64,000 nt of DNA from a virus (IMGVR_UViG_3300008117_000004:1-64000); one strand, 5' to 3'. Positions 1 to 8,863 are shown, counted from the stretch's first letter. Numbers and translations are program-made. Notes: a model not told the origin generated them from the letters alone.

Positions 1-407
1 CCAGTAGGTAAAGTAGTGTTTGGATAATATCTATACATATAATGGTTACCTGATCCACTATTCTCTGAATAAAGATCAGCTGTCTGTGTTCCGTCAGGAG
101 CAGTTCCCTGATCTGCAGTTATCGTAACACCAGACTTAGCATATACTGCATTAGTAAAATCTTGTGAATATGATAATTGATTGTATGCTCCGACGAAATT
201 CATTAATGTAGTTTCATCTAGAACATTATTTAAAAAAGGTATATCCATTTCTGTATTATCTCCACTTCTTCTTACTCTAATGCATGCACCAGTGTAATTA
301 GTATTTAATTTTCTAAAGGAGTATGCTGCTAAAGAATTTGGAAATAGATCTAGTAGAAGAGCAGATTGATCTACGTATGTTCTCCATCCAACTTTTGTTT
401 GTGTCAT
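1..407 (-). CDS. Tail fibre / adhesin, ArabFuran-like N-terminal part (partial)
   Basis: The gene starts at 407 and runs off the left edge, so only about 135 N-terminal residues are visible. It opens with MTQTKVGW, the N-terminus shared with the fibres at 1247, 2895 and 4649. It continues with an AAYSFRKLN...YTGACIRVRRS block and a TAPDGTQTADLYSE segment that match the fibres at 2895 and 4649. The AYSxRKL..YxGxxxRVRRS pattern resembles the N-terminus of alpha-L-arabinofuranosidase B type jelly-roll domains, which are common in phage fibres; carbohydrate binding is inferred from that. It is probably the last visible member of the array of fibres and small proteins transcribed leftward from 8807. 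Function as a receptor-binding protein is likely but not proven. Confidence 0.75.
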   Translation of the reverse strand, partial: MTQTKVGWRTYVDQSALLLDLFPNSLAAYSFRKLNTNYTGACIRVRRSGDNTEMDIPFLNNVLDETTLMNFVGAYNQLSYSQDFTNAVYAKSGVTITADQGTAPDGTQTADLYSENSGSGNHYMYRYYPNTTLPT

Positions 408-426
408 AGTTTTTTTTTATTTTTTA

Positions 427-448
427 AAAGACCTCCGAAGAGGTCTTT
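427..448 (-). terminator. Hairpin terminator with UUCG tetraloop
   Basis: A perfect 9-bp inverted repeat (AAAGACCTC / GAGGTCTTT) encloses a 4-base loop. On the - strand the loop reads TTCG closed by C-G, the very stable cUUCGg tetraloop, and is followed by TTTT. It lies between the small gene at 451-678 and the next fibre gene. It probably attenuates or ends transcripts between adhesin cassettes. Confidence 0.7.
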
Positions 449-450
449 AT

Positions 451-678
451 TTATGGATTTACATCTCCAGGAAGCTCAACTTGAACCGGATTGTGATCGA
501 TTTCTGGTAAATCATGAACCCATTCAGTTACTCCTCCATGTGTACATTGATTAACTTCCTCATTTGAGATAAACCAATTTCCATCAGCATCTAATGTTGG
601 GTTGAAGAATTGAATTCCATCATAAGTTTGACCAACTAATAGGTCTTTTTGTTCTTGTGTTAAAAGTCTTACTTTCAT
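451..678 (-). CDS. Small fibre-associated protein, type A
   Basis: This 75 aa protein has no signal peptide or membrane segment. It is a clear duplicate of the gene at 733-957: both read MKVxxLTxEQKDxLVGQ, then FFNPTLDADGNWFIS.EEV, and end in HNPxxxELPG. Proteins of this pattern occur beside fibres in Bacteroidota phages, but I know no assigned function. The position between fibre genes suggests a fibre partner, such as an assembly chaperone, tip protein or capping subunit; that is inference. Hairpin terminators flank it on both sides, so it may be expressed as its own short cassette. Confidence 0.75.
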   Translation of the reverse strand: MKVRLLTQEQKDLLVGQTYDGIQFFNPTLDADGNWFISNEEVNQCTHGGVTEWVHDLPEIDHNPVQVELPGDVNP

Positions 679-706
679 CGTTTATTACTTATTTTTTATT
701 TTTTAG

Positions 707-730
707 AAAAGACCTCATAAGAGGTCTTTT
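707..730 (-). terminator. Hairpin terminator between the two type A small genes
   Basis: A perfect 10-bp stem (AAAAGACCTC / GAGGTCTTTT) carries a 4-base ATAA loop. Its stem is almost the same as that of the hairpin at 427-448, so the terminator seems to have been duplicated together with the gene. Confidence 0.65.
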
Positions 731-732
731 AT

Positions 733-957
733 TTATTCGGTTACTTCTCCCGGAAGTTCAGCAATGATCGGATTGTGAGGAATCTCAACCAACTCAGAAA
801 TCCAAGCGAATTCAGTTCCTGTATATCCTTGAACTTCTTCGATAGAGATAAACCAGTTACCGTCTGCATCTAAAGTTGGGTTGAAGAAAGTTTCACCATC
901 CCATTTTTGACCAACTAATTGATCTTTTTGTTCTAAAGTTAATTTATAGACTTTCAT
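733..957 (-). CDS. Small fibre-associated protein, type A (paralogue)
   Basis: This 74 aa protein is the tandem paralogue of the gene at 451-678. The block FFNPTLDADGNWFIS is identical in both and the C-termini HNPIIAELPG / HNPVQVELPG match. The middle segment differs (QGYTGTEFAWISELVEI against QCTHGGVTEWVHDLPEI), so variation is concentrated there. It follows the type B small gene at 974-1195 by 16 bases in the same transcriptional direction. Biochemical function is unknown. Confidence 0.75.
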   Translation of the reverse strand: MKVYKLTLEQKDQLVGQKWDGETFFNPTLDADGNWFISIEEVQGYTGTEFAWISELVEIPHNPIIAELPGEVTE

Positions 958-973
958 AATATTTTATTTTTTT

Positions 974-1195
974 TTATTTTAATTCTGGTTGAGTAATTTC
1001 AAATTCAATTGGGGCACCTAATATTGTCTCAATAGATTCGTCAAATGTGATGTACCAAAATCCATCTAATTCAGCATTTTGATAATCTACCCAGTGTTGA
1101 GTAACACATCCTTCTTTCGGATATCCGAAATGGGTGTCGCATTGTGTTCTAGCAGCAATTGCTTCTGCTTCTGTCATAAATTTGTAACCTTTCAT
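974..1195 (-). CDS. Small fibre-associated protein, type B
   Basis: This 73 aa protein is paralogous to the gene at 4411-4632. Both begin M(K/T)GYK(F/Y), have an EAxxAR segment, a central ELDGF(W/Y)YI, and end with G(A/E)PIEFE(I/V)TQPE. The LDG-W/Y-YI block is reminiscent of the LDADGNWFIS block of the type A proteins, so all four may be distantly related. It follows the LamG-type fibre at 1247-2878 by about 50 bases. Role unknown; a fibre accessory protein is the most reasonable guess from position. Confidence 0.72.
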   Translation of the reverse strand: MKGYKFMTEAEAIAARTQCDTHFGYPKEGCVTQHWVDYQNAELDGFWYITFDESIETILGAPIEFEITQPELK

Positions 1196-1246
1196 GTTAA
1201 TTTATTTTTTTATTTTATTTATCATAAAACTATAATTATGATAATT

Positions 1247-2878
1247 TTATACGTTGTATCTAACTCTTCCAGCATTGAAGTTTTGTAAAACTTCCGCTGC
1301 AGAAAGTTCTCGGTCATATATATGCATTGCTCCAAGAATACCTCTACCTGAACTTGTAGATGTAGCCGAATTAACACCCCATCCAGCATTTGATGCTCTA
1401 AGTCCAGAACATGTCATTGTATTTGTTGCCTGTAACACACCATTTACATACATTTTAACATACGAATTTGGCTTCCAAACTACATAAACATTATACCAAA
1501 CATCAGATTGTACAGTTGTTGTTGATTGAAATGTTCCTGAAATTGAACCAGACGTTGGAACAATGTTAATACCGAATTTAGAACCAATAGACATACTCAG
1601 AATAAAACTCCATCCACCACCATAAGAATCATGTCCTCTTGTTATAGCATAAAAACCATTATGTCTTGAAGAAACTTTAAACCATCCACCTACCGTAAAT
1701 GTACCTGTATCAGATCCTTTATAAAGTGTTTGTAAATAATCCGGCGAAGTACCAGATTGATACAGCTTAGTACCACCCGCAGTGTTATCAGAATTTCGAA
1801 ATCTAAGTTCAGGTATACCCAAATCAGATTTATTATATTCTATAAAACGATTTTGCCAATCATATTGATTTAATCTAATTACTGTACCATTATTACTATT
1901 ACCACTACTATCAACCAATACATCATTTTGATAGTAATATAATCCTGGTAGGTCAGATGTTAATGATCTTTCATTTGGTGGAGTTTGATTTTGAGCATCA
2001 ATATTAATTTTTAAACCATTTGTAACTAATACATCGGTTGATGTATTAGTATTAATTGTTAATGGTGCAATAGAAGTTCCAATTTGTCTTGATAGAGATG
2101 AATTAAATCTTTGAACTGCGATATACATTAAATATGATTCCATCGTATTTAAAGCACTTGTTATATAAGCAGTTGAATATCTATTCGTTGAAGAAGAAGA
2201 TCCAATTTTTACAGTTGAATTCGGATTTATTTTAGTTGTCGCAACTGTCTGTCTAGCACCTTGAACCTCTAAACCATCTTTAAACCAACAAAAATATGTA
2301 GTATTATATCTTTTTAATTCATTTAAACCAGTAACAGTTGTTGGACTAATATAAAATGAAAACCAATCATGTGATGGAATACTTCTAAAAAACATTAAAG
2401 TTGGACTCGAAACAAAAGAATCTATTGAACCGTTTGTAGAATCATACGCTGAAATATCAGATCTAAATCCTCTAACATTGGAAGATTGGATCGGATTATC
2501 ATTTATATAAATACCAAAATTATGTTCGGTACTATTTGCACCAAAAGCGCTTCTTAAATTTAATTGAGTATCAGCAATTGTGTTTGATCCATTTGATTTA
2601 ACACCATTTGAATCATGAATCCAACCGCCACTAAATGTTAAACTGTATATTTGTGTGTTAACTAAATTTAATCTATGAGATTCAGCATTTCCACCAACGA
2701 AAGGATAGAAAGCCTTTATTTTAGTCCAAAGACCATATCTTTTCAGATCTTTAACTAAAGTGTTAACTGCGGATTTTTGAGTTGTATCAGTAAGACCTGC
2801 AGCTAATGAAAAGGCTGTAGCGTCAGTATCTAGTCCTAAATCAACATAAGGTCTCCAACCTACTTTAATTTGTGTCAT
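1247..2878 (-). CDS. Fibre protein with C-terminal LamG / concanavalin-like domain
   Basis: This 543 aa protein starts MTQIKVGWRPYVD, sharing its first residues with three other fibres here. The N-terminal half carries a block (KRYGLWTKIKAFYPFVGG, then SGGWIHDSNGVKSNGS) that I associate with phage adhesins. The C-terminal 150 residues look like a LamG / concanavalin A-like jelly roll: GTFTVGGWFKV, a WYNVYVVW strand, YVNGVLQATNT, and the typical ending GAMHIYDRELSAAEVLQNF. Such domains usually bind glycans. It is probably a receptor-binding fibre, and its ligand cannot be read from the sequence. Confidence 0.8.
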   Translation of the reverse strand: MTQIKVGWRPYVDLGLDTDATAFSLAAGLTDTTQKSAVNTLVKDLKRYGLWTKIKAFYPFVGGNAESHRLNLVNTQIYSLTFSGGWIHDSNGVKSNGSNTIADTQLNLRSAFGANSTEHNFGIYINDNPIQSSNVRGFRSDISAYDSTNGSIDSFVSSPTLMFFRSIPSHDWFSFYISPTTVTGLNELKRYNTTYFCWFKDGLEVQGARQTVATTKINPNSTVKIGSSSSTNRYSTAYITSALNTMESYLMYIAVQRFNSSLSRQIGTSIAPLTINTNTSTDVLVTNGLKINIDAQNQTPPNERSLTSDLPGLYYYQNDVLVDSSGNSNNGTVIRLNQYDWQNRFIEYNKSDLGIPELRFRNSDNTAGGTKLYQSGTSPDYLQTLYKGSDTGTFTVGGWFKVSSRHNGFYAITRGHDSYGGGWSFILSMSIGSKFGINIVPTSGSISGTFQSTTTVQSDVWYNVYVVWKPNSYVKMYVNGVLQATNTMTCSGLRASNAGWGVNSATSTSSGRGILGAMHIYDRELSAAEVLQNFNAGRVRYNV

Positions 2879-2894
2879 AGTTTTTTATTATTTT

Positions 2895-4394
2895 TTAGTA
2901 TATTGAATAGAATGAATTAATACTTGATTCAATGATATTTCTATCAGAACTCACATCACCATTAAATAACACCATTTCTGATGCATAAAATTGACCGGAA
3001 TTACTTAAACCTAATTGTAGACCTTTCCAATTCGTAGTTGTAAGATTTTTACTATATGTTGAACCATTCTTACCAACTTTAGCACTATTTGAAGATATAT
3101 TCATAAAATGTAGTGTTTGGTTTGTATCTACAATATCTTCTCCGTTAATTAAATTATTGTCAGCTGTATATAGAGTATAAGCATATCTTCCTAAACCAAT
3201 AAAATATCTTATCCAGTAATTCCTATTGTTTTCTAATCCAGACAGTATTGGGAAGTCGTAGATACTTCCATATATTTTCATATTTATGAATATGCTAAAT
3301 GGTCTATTTAATGTTATCGAATTTAATGGTAAACCTAACCATTTTCTAGTAGTTCCAGAAAAAAGAAAAGAAAGAGTAGGTTTTCCATTTAGAGCTATCA
3401 ATGTGCTATCTTCAATAATTGATGGCTGATTTGCAGAAGTTGTTTGTGATATATTCATATTATTACCCGACTGGTCATACCATATTGATACAAACCCAGA
3501 ACCAGGAAGAGTATTAGTAGTTTTAGAATATGGTTTTAATTCTTGATAACTATCATCATCATTTTTAAGAGTTATTTGTAACCCCCACAATAAATACTTA
3601 CCATTCACATTACCATTCCAAGTTTGTCCATAACTAGGTGCGTTTACAATTGGAACACCACCATTGGTAGTTGCTGGAACTCTACCTATTGCTATAGGTG
3701 TTTTTGTTGATTGACTTTCAGTACCAGTTTTTGGTGGTCTTTTTCCCCACATAGAACATCTCCACCAACCATTACCTTCATCAGACATAGAAGCACCTAA
3801 AACTCCTAATGAACCTCCAAAAATATTAAGGTCAGCAATATAATCAACATTACCAGTTTCTAAATTAAAAACTACAGTTGAACCACCACTTGAATTACCA
3901 CTTCTTTGTTGACGGAGCATTATTTTATTTTCAGTAAGTGTATTATCTGGTGATTTCTTAACATAAAAACTCATATTCCAACTACCCCCTACGAGAAGAC
4001 CACTCTGAACATCTTCCCTATAGAAATAATGGTCCGTTGTTGTTGCTGTTTCAGTAAATAAATCAGCAGTTTGTGTACCATCTGGTGCTATACCAGCATT
4101 AGGTGTTATAGTAACTCCGTTTTTTGACCAGTACGCATTATCTAGGTCTTCTGAATAATAAAATTTATTATTTGAACCAACGAATGTTGTTAATGCTACC
4201 GTATCCAAATTACCATCATTATCAAAACCAATGTCTTGTGATTGATTATCACTGGACCTTCTAACTCTGACTGCCGGTCCTGTATAAGATCCATTTAATT
4301 TTCTCAGTGAGTATGCAGCAGCCGAACCCCCACTATAGATGTCTAATAAGTAAGGACTTACGTACTTTCTCCAGCCTACTCTTGATTGTGTCAT
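2895..4394 (-). CDS. Fibre protein, ArabFuran-like / jelly-roll type
   Basis: This 499 aa protein starts MTQSRVGWRKYV. It has an early AAAYSLRKLNGSYTGPAVRVRRS...QDIGFD block, then a carbohydrate-binding-like segment (APDGTQTADLFTE, GWWRCSMWG), and a GSGFVSIWYDQSGNN segment. YSLRxL...VRRS plus IWYDQSG is the layout of arabinofuranosidase-B-like domains. Catalytic activity is not shown, and in phages this fold mostly serves as a binding module. It ends SSINSFYSIY, nearly identical to the end of the fibre at 4649. It is separated from its neighbours by 16 bases on each side, within the adhesin operon. Confidence 0.8.
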   Translation of the reverse strand: MTQSRVGWRKYVSPYLLDIYSGGSAAAYSLRKLNGSYTGPAVRVRRSSDNQSQDIGFDNDGNLDTVALTTFVGSNNKFYYSEDLDNAYWSKNGVTITPNAGIAPDGTQTADLFTETATTTDHYFYREDVQSGLLVGGSWNMSFYVKKSPDNTLTENKIMLRQQRSGNSSGGSTVVFNLETGNVDYIADLNIFGGSLGVLGASMSDEGNGWWRCSMWGKRPPKTGTESQSTKTPIAIGRVPATTNGGVPIVNAPSYGQTWNGNVNGKYLLWGLQITLKNDDDSYQELKPYSKTTNTLPGSGFVSIWYDQSGNNMNISQTTSANQPSIIEDSTLIALNGKPTLSFLFSGTTRKWLGLPLNSITLNRPFSIFINMKIYGSIYDFPILSGLENNRNYWIRYFIGLGRYAYTLYTADNNLINGEDIVDTNQTLHFMNISSNSAKVGKNGSTYSKNLTTTNWKGLQLGLSNSGQFYASEMVLFNGDVSSDRNIIESSINSFYSIY

Positions 4395-4410
4395 AGTTTT
4401 TTATTATTTT

Positions 4411-4632
4411 TTAATTTATCTCCGGTTGAGTAACCTCGAATTCAATTGGTTCTCCTAAGACTTGTTCTAAACCTTCTACATGTTGAATGTAGTAGAACCC
4501 ATCTAATTCTGAATGGTTGTAGTTTACCCAATATAAGGTATCACCAGTTGGGTTTGGTAAACCCATATAAGTAGCGGCTTGACTTCTTGCCATAATTGCT
4601 TCTTCTTCTGTTGTGTATTTATATCCTGTCAT
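4411..4632 (-). CDS. Small fibre-associated protein, type B (paralogue)
   Basis: This 73 aa protein is paralogous to the one at 974-1195 (see there for the shared motifs). It lies between two ArabFuran-like fibres with 16-base spacers, so each fibre could be co-translated with a small partner. No membrane segment, signal peptide or known domain is visible. Confidence 0.72.
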   Translation of the reverse strand: MTGYKYTTEEEAIMARSQAATYMGLPNPTGDTLYWVNYNHSELDGFYYIQHVEGLEQVLGEPIEFEVTQPEIN

Positions 4633-4648
4633 AATTTATTTTATTTTT

Positions 4649-6151
4649 TTAGTAGATTGAGTAGTATGAGTTTATGTTTGATGAGATACCTGTTCGGTTA
4701 GATGATTGGTCAACATTATAATAAGCCACTATTTCTTGTATGTTACCTTTTAATTTAAAGTTTGTACCTATTTCATCAGCACCTATTGATAACGGTTGTG
4801 TAAATGTTGGTAGTGATGTGTTAGTTGTACCATCAAAACTCATAGTTTCTTGTACGTTATTTCTATAACTCTTTATACGTAAAGCACTTGTAACGTTTAA
4901 TAAATCGGTTTGTTGTTCGTAAAGATATTGAGTGTTAATATTATATACACCAAAATCATAAGTTTTACTAGTTGTTACATCTCTCACTGACATAATTGAC
5001 CTTGCATTACTACGGTACCCAGAAAAATATACAGACATGTTGAATTGTTTAAAATGTCCTATTACTTGAGATGTTATGTTATTTGTTTCAATACTTGACA
5101 CATGTGCTACATATACTTTATCAGTACTAGTAAATGGATAATTACTTGTAACTAAAAAGTCGTTCGAACCATCAAATTTTATTGTTGGTTTACCATTTGT
5201 AGTTATTAATGAACCATTACTTACTATTTGAGGTTGACTGGCAGATGCTTGTTGGGAAGCGTCATATGTTGATGATTGGTCATACCATATGGATACGAAT
5301 CCATTACCAGCTGTAGTTGTTGTTGTAGTTTTTGTATATGGTTGTGTTGTTAATACTGACGTATCGTTTAACGCTTTTTGAAATTGATAACCCCATATGT
5401 AAATGTTTGATTGTACGTTACCAGGGTATAGTGAAGTATTGAGCGTATTTAAATTATTATTAAATCTAATTACACCTACTTGAGAACGGTTTCCAGTTAC
5501 TGTTACTGTACCCCACACTGAACATCTCCACCAACCATTTCCAGCATCAACAATTGATGAACCAAAATTAGCATCATTAGATGCGTTCGAACTATCTAAT
5601 ACAGTACCTGATGATATATTAAATAGAACACAAGGAAGTGAAAAAACATTCCCCGTTGGGCTAGGAAATCCCAGAATAATTGTATCAGGTGCCGATGTTC
5701 CTGGTCCTTTTTTAACGTATACACTCACATTCCAACTTGTTCCAACAGCAAACGATAAAGATGTAGCGTTGTATAATGTGTGATAATTATTAGCTGTGCT
5801 TTCTGCTAATAAATCGGCAGTCATTGTACCATCAGGTGCCGTTGTTTGATTTGAGGTAATGGTTGTAATATATTTACTCCAATAAACATTATCAAATTCC
5901 TCAGAATATAATGCTTGGTTATTTGCACCGACAAAATTCAACATCGATGTTGTATCTAAATTACCATTTGCATCGAATCCGATGTCTTGGGATGTATTGT
6001 CAGACGAACGTCTAACACGAATTGCACTACCAGCGTATGCGTTTCTTAGTTTACGTAATGAGTAAGCTGCTGCCGCTCCATTATAAGTGTCTAAAAGGTA
6101 TGATACTGGTTGTAAATTACCTGACCTCCATCCAACTTTTGTTTGTGTCAT
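4649..6151 (-). CDS. Fibre protein, ArabFuran-like / jelly-roll type
   Basis: This 500 aa protein starts MTQTKVGWRSG. The N-terminal AAAYSLRKLRNAYAGSAIRVRRS and the ANGNLDTTSMLNFVGANNQ stretches match the fibres at 1 and 2895. The middle has PDGTMTADLLAE and GWWRCSVWG, then NGFVSIWYDQS. The C-terminal third is a separate beta-rich domain (TNGKPTIKFDGSNDFL..., SIGADEIGTNFKLKGNIQEIVAYYN) ending INSYYSIY. It looks like a modular adhesin with conserved ends and divergent cores. It is the first gene of this type after the terminator at 6173-6204. Confidence 0.8.
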   Translation of the reverse strand: MTQTKVGWRSGNLQPVSYLLDTYNGAAAAYSLRKLRNAYAGSAIRVRRSSDNTSQDIGFDANGNLDTTSMLNFVGANNQALYSEEFDNVYWSKYITTITSNQTTAPDGTMTADLLAESTANNYHTLYNATSLSFAVGTSWNVSVYVKKGPGTSAPDTIILGFPSPTGNVFSLPCVLFNISSGTVLDSSNASNDANFGSSIVDAGNGWWRCSVWGTVTVTGNRSQVGVIRFNNNLNTLNTSLYPGNVQSNIYIWGYQFQKALNDTSVLTTQPYTKTTTTTTAGNGFVSIWYDQSSTYDASQQASASQPQIVSNGSLITTNGKPTIKFDGSNDFLVTSNYPFTSTDKVYVAHVSSIETNNITSQVIGHFKQFNMSVYFSGYRSNARSIMSVRDVTTSKTYDFGVYNINTQYLYEQQTDLLNVTSALRIKSYRNNVQETMSFDGTTNTSLPTFTQPLSIGADEIGTNFKLKGNIQEIVAYYNVDQSSNRTGISSNINSYYSIY

Positions 6152-6172
6152 TATTTTTTATTTATTTTTTAG

Positions 6173-6204
6173 AAAAGAGTGTTCCTATTATGAAACACTC
6201 TTTT
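6173..6204 (-). terminator. Hairpin terminator after the 863 aa fibre gene
   Basis: A perfect 11-bp stem (AAAAGAGTGTT / AACACTCTTTT) encloses a 10-base loop just downstream of the gene ending at 6216. It separates the long repeat fibre from the following MTQxKVGW fibre array. Confidence 0.7.
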
Positions 6205-6215
6205 ATTTTTTATTT

Positions 6216-8807
6216 TTAAATTAATCCATAAACACCATAAGCTCTAACTTTTGATCCATTATCTGGAGCAATTTCAAAAGTTACGGATTCTACTTTGTTA
6301 TCGATATCAAAGTTAGGAGTATAATCTCCACTATCTTGTAATAGACCGTTAACATAGATTAACTCAGATCCACTTCTAACTGGAACACTCAATGTAAATG
6401 TTGTAATAATACCATTAGCAGATTCAACAATACTTACGTGTTTAGCATATATAGTTTCTAAGTCGTAAGCAATAGAAGCTTCTGCAGACTCAGCTCTTGA
6501 AATTTCTGAATCTAAGTTATCAACAACCTCAGCAAATGAGTCAATTGAAGTTAAGTCAGTGTTAGCAATAATGTAAGATACCTCAGTCGATAATACCGTA
6601 GCAATAGATCCCTCAGCAGCAGTAGCTCTCGAAATCTCAGCAGATAATGCACTATCTAGGGAATTATCAGCAGAAACTCTATTAGAAACTTCAGAAGATA
6701 AATCAGCACCTAATAAATTAGATAAAGATAACTCAGCTGATGTTGCTCTTGAAATTTCCGAAGAAAGACCAGTAGCAATTGAGTTATCAGCAGCTAATCT
6801 AATAGAAGCCTCAGCTGTATCAGCAGATGTTCTAGCAACTAATTCAGAAGAAAGATCAGCAGCTATTGATACATCACCAAGAACTCTTAAAGAAGCCTCT
6901 GTTGAAACCGCATCTGCTCTGTTAACTAATTCGGAAGAAAGATCAGCAGCTATTGAATTGTCAGCAGAAATTCTATTTGATAATTCAGTGGATAATGCAG
7001 CATCGTTTGATAATACATAAGATGCAAATGCTTGATCATTGGTTGTATCAACAGAGTTAATTAATGAAACAATTTCAGCAAATGAGTCTTTATCAGCATC
7101 TGAAGCTAATAAAATAGCATCAATTCGATCTTTTTCTATAGAAAGCTTAGTATCTAAAGAGGCATCACCAGCAACTCTTAAAGAGGTTTCAGTAGAAACC
7201 GCAGATGCTCTAGCAACTAATTCAGAAGAAAGACCAGCAGCTATTGAATTATCAGCAGAAGCTCTAGCAACTAATTCAGAAGAAAGACCAGCAGCTATTG
7301 AATTATCAGCAACTAATCTTGTAGAAGCCTCAGTAGAAATTTGAGCACTTGTATAAGCCTTAGTAACTAAAGATAAATCACCAAATCCAGCTAATGAAGC
7401 TGGTTGAGCAGCAACGTTAATTAAACCAGAGAAAGTACGAGTGCCACTTGCAGGCGCACCAACCGATTCCATCAATCTAACTGTGTTAGTAGTAGCATCA
7501 ACCTCAATTGTAGAACCATCAGTCATTGGAAAAGAGTTTATAACAGAAGCATCAGCAGAAATTCTAGCAACTAATTCAGCAGATAAGTTAGCAGCAATTG
7601 AAGCATCAGCAGAAGCTCTAGCAACTAATTCAGAAGAAAGACCAGCAGCAATTGAGTTATCAGCAGAAGCTCTAGCAACTAATTCAGAAGAAAGACCAGC
7701 AGCTATTGAATTATCAGCAGCTAATCTAATAGAAGCCTCAGCTGTATCAGCAGAAGCTCTAGCAACTAATTCAGAAGAAAGACCAGCAGCTATTGAATTA
7801 TCAGCAGCTAATCTAATAGAAGCCTCAGCAGATAAATCGGATGAGTTATTAACATTTAAATTACTAATTAAAGTAGCTAAAGATGAATCACCAGCAACTC
7901 TATTAGACAACTCAGTTGATAAATTTAAAGTTAACGAAAGCTCAGAGGATTCAGCTCTTGCTTGCTCAGCATCAACATCAGAAATACGAGCTTCAACTTC
8001 AGAAGAAAGATCTAAAGCAATAGAAGTATCTCCGGAAATCCTAGCTACGATTTCAGATGAGATAGCAGCAGCTCTATCAACTAATTCAGTTGATAAGTTA
8101 GCAGCTATTGAATCATCTGCAGCTAATCTTGTAGAAGCCTCAGCAGCGATTGCATTACTAGCTGATCCAGATAATAATGTGATGGCATTATTCATATCAC
8201 TATCAGCATTTTGGAATGCAGTAACGATTTCAGTTAAAGAGTCAATAGCTGAAGGATCTGTATTAGAAATAACAAAATCAACTTTTGTATTCAATGAAGC
8301 TTCTGCTTCAATTGCTCTAGATGCTTCTGAACTTAAATCTGTTGCTAATGATAATTCAGCAGCTTCGGCTCTTGATTGTTCAGCATCAACATCAGCTAAT
8401 CTAGCTGAAGATTCGATCGAAATGTTGTTTTGTAAAGATTGTTCAGCAACGATTCTAGTAGAAATCTCAGCAGACATAGCAGCAGTTACAGATAAATCCG
8501 CAATATCTCTATAATTTGCTTCATCAGCTAATGCGTTTTCTAAAGATAAATCACCAACAACTCTTAAAGATGCTTCAGAAGAAACAGCAGCAGTTCTTAA
8601 AGATTCCTCATTTGATAATGCAGTTTGTAAAGATAAATCACTGGAAACTCTTAAAGAAGCTTCAACACTCTCTTTAGTATCGATAGATGCGATAGTTGAA
8701 ACCAATCCATTAATATCATCAATAACGATACCAACAGGAGCGGTAATCTGTGCGTTGTCCAATATTAAATCGGACTGTCTATTTAATACAATTTTTGTAC
8801 TTGACAT
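6216..8807 (-). CDS. Long repeat-rich fibre protein
   Basis: This 863 aa protein consists mostly of imperfect repeats of about 18 residues, of the type SIAAGLSSELVARASADN and EASIRLAADN. They are Ala/Ser/Leu/Glu-rich with regular hydrophobic spacing, as in a long trimeric coiled-coil shaft. A non-repeat island around residues 420-490 (TNTVRLMESVGAPASGTRTF) interrupts the shaft. The last 80 residues form a globular cap with YVNGLLQDSGDYTPNFD, a motif shared with the proteins at 9302 and 10810. Tail or whisker fibre is the likely role. A possible -7 element lies 57 bases upstream at 8864-8871. Confidence 0.8.
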   Translation of the reverse strand: MSSTKIVLNRQSDLILDNAQITAPVGIVIDDINGLVSTIASIDTKESVEASLRVSSDLSLQTALSNEESLRTAAVSSEASLRVVGDLSLENALADEANYRDIADLSVTAAMSAEISTRIVAEQSLQNNISIESSARLADVDAEQSRAEAAELSLATDLSSEASRAIEAEASLNTKVDFVISNTDPSAIDSLTEIVTAFQNADSDMNNAITLLSGSASNAIAAEASTRLAADDSIAANLSTELVDRAAAISSEIVARISGDTSIALDLSSEVEARISDVDAEQARAESSELSLTLNLSTELSNRVAGDSSLATLISNLNVNNSSDLSAEASIRLAADNSIAAGLSSELVARASADTAEASIRLAADNSIAAGLSSELVARASADNSIAAGLSSELVARASADASIAANLSAELVARISADASVINSFPMTDGSTIEVDATTNTVRLMESVGAPASGTRTFSGLINVAAQPASLAGFGDLSLVTKAYTSAQISTEASTRLVADNSIAAGLSSELVARASADNSIAAGLSSELVARASAVSTETSLRVAGDASLDTKLSIEKDRIDAILLASDADKDSFAEIVSLINSVDTTNDQAFASYVLSNDAALSTELSNRISADNSIAADLSSELVNRADAVSTEASLRVLGDVSIAADLSSELVARTSADTAEASIRLAADNSIATGLSSEISRATSAELSLSNLLGADLSSEVSNRVSADNSLDSALSAEISRATAAEGSIATVLSTEVSYIIANTDLTSIDSFAEVVDNLDSEISRAESAEASIAYDLETIYAKHVSIVESANGIITTFTLSVPVRSGSELIYVNGLLQDSGDYTPNFDIDNKVESVTFEIAPDNGSKVRAYGVYGLI
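7207..7834. repeat. 54-bp direct repeats within the fibre shaft
   Basis: Near-identical 54-base units encoding 18 residues start at 7207 and 7261, and recur as a second cluster between about 7560 and 7834. Copies differ by only a few bases, far less than the rest of the shaft. This suggests recent repeat expansion or recombination within the gene. Confidence 0.8.
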
Positions 8808-8863
8808 AAAAAAAATTATTTGTTATTTGACAGTGTGTCGTCAATATTTTTTTCTGCTAAATA

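Noticed and set aside
1-6151. Diversity-generating retroelement acting on the fibres
   Set aside because: No reverse transcriptase, template repeat or adenine-specific variable region was found in the window; the variation looks like whole-module exchange.
7207-7834. CRISPR array
   Set aside because: The repeats are in frame, contiguous and without unique spacers; they code for a fibre shaft.
7441-8514. 357-codon open frame on the + strand
   Set aside because: It is the mirror of the repeat-rich fibre gene on the - strand; its Ser/Ala/Glu repeats only reflect the codon pattern of that gene, and no independent start context or domain is seen.
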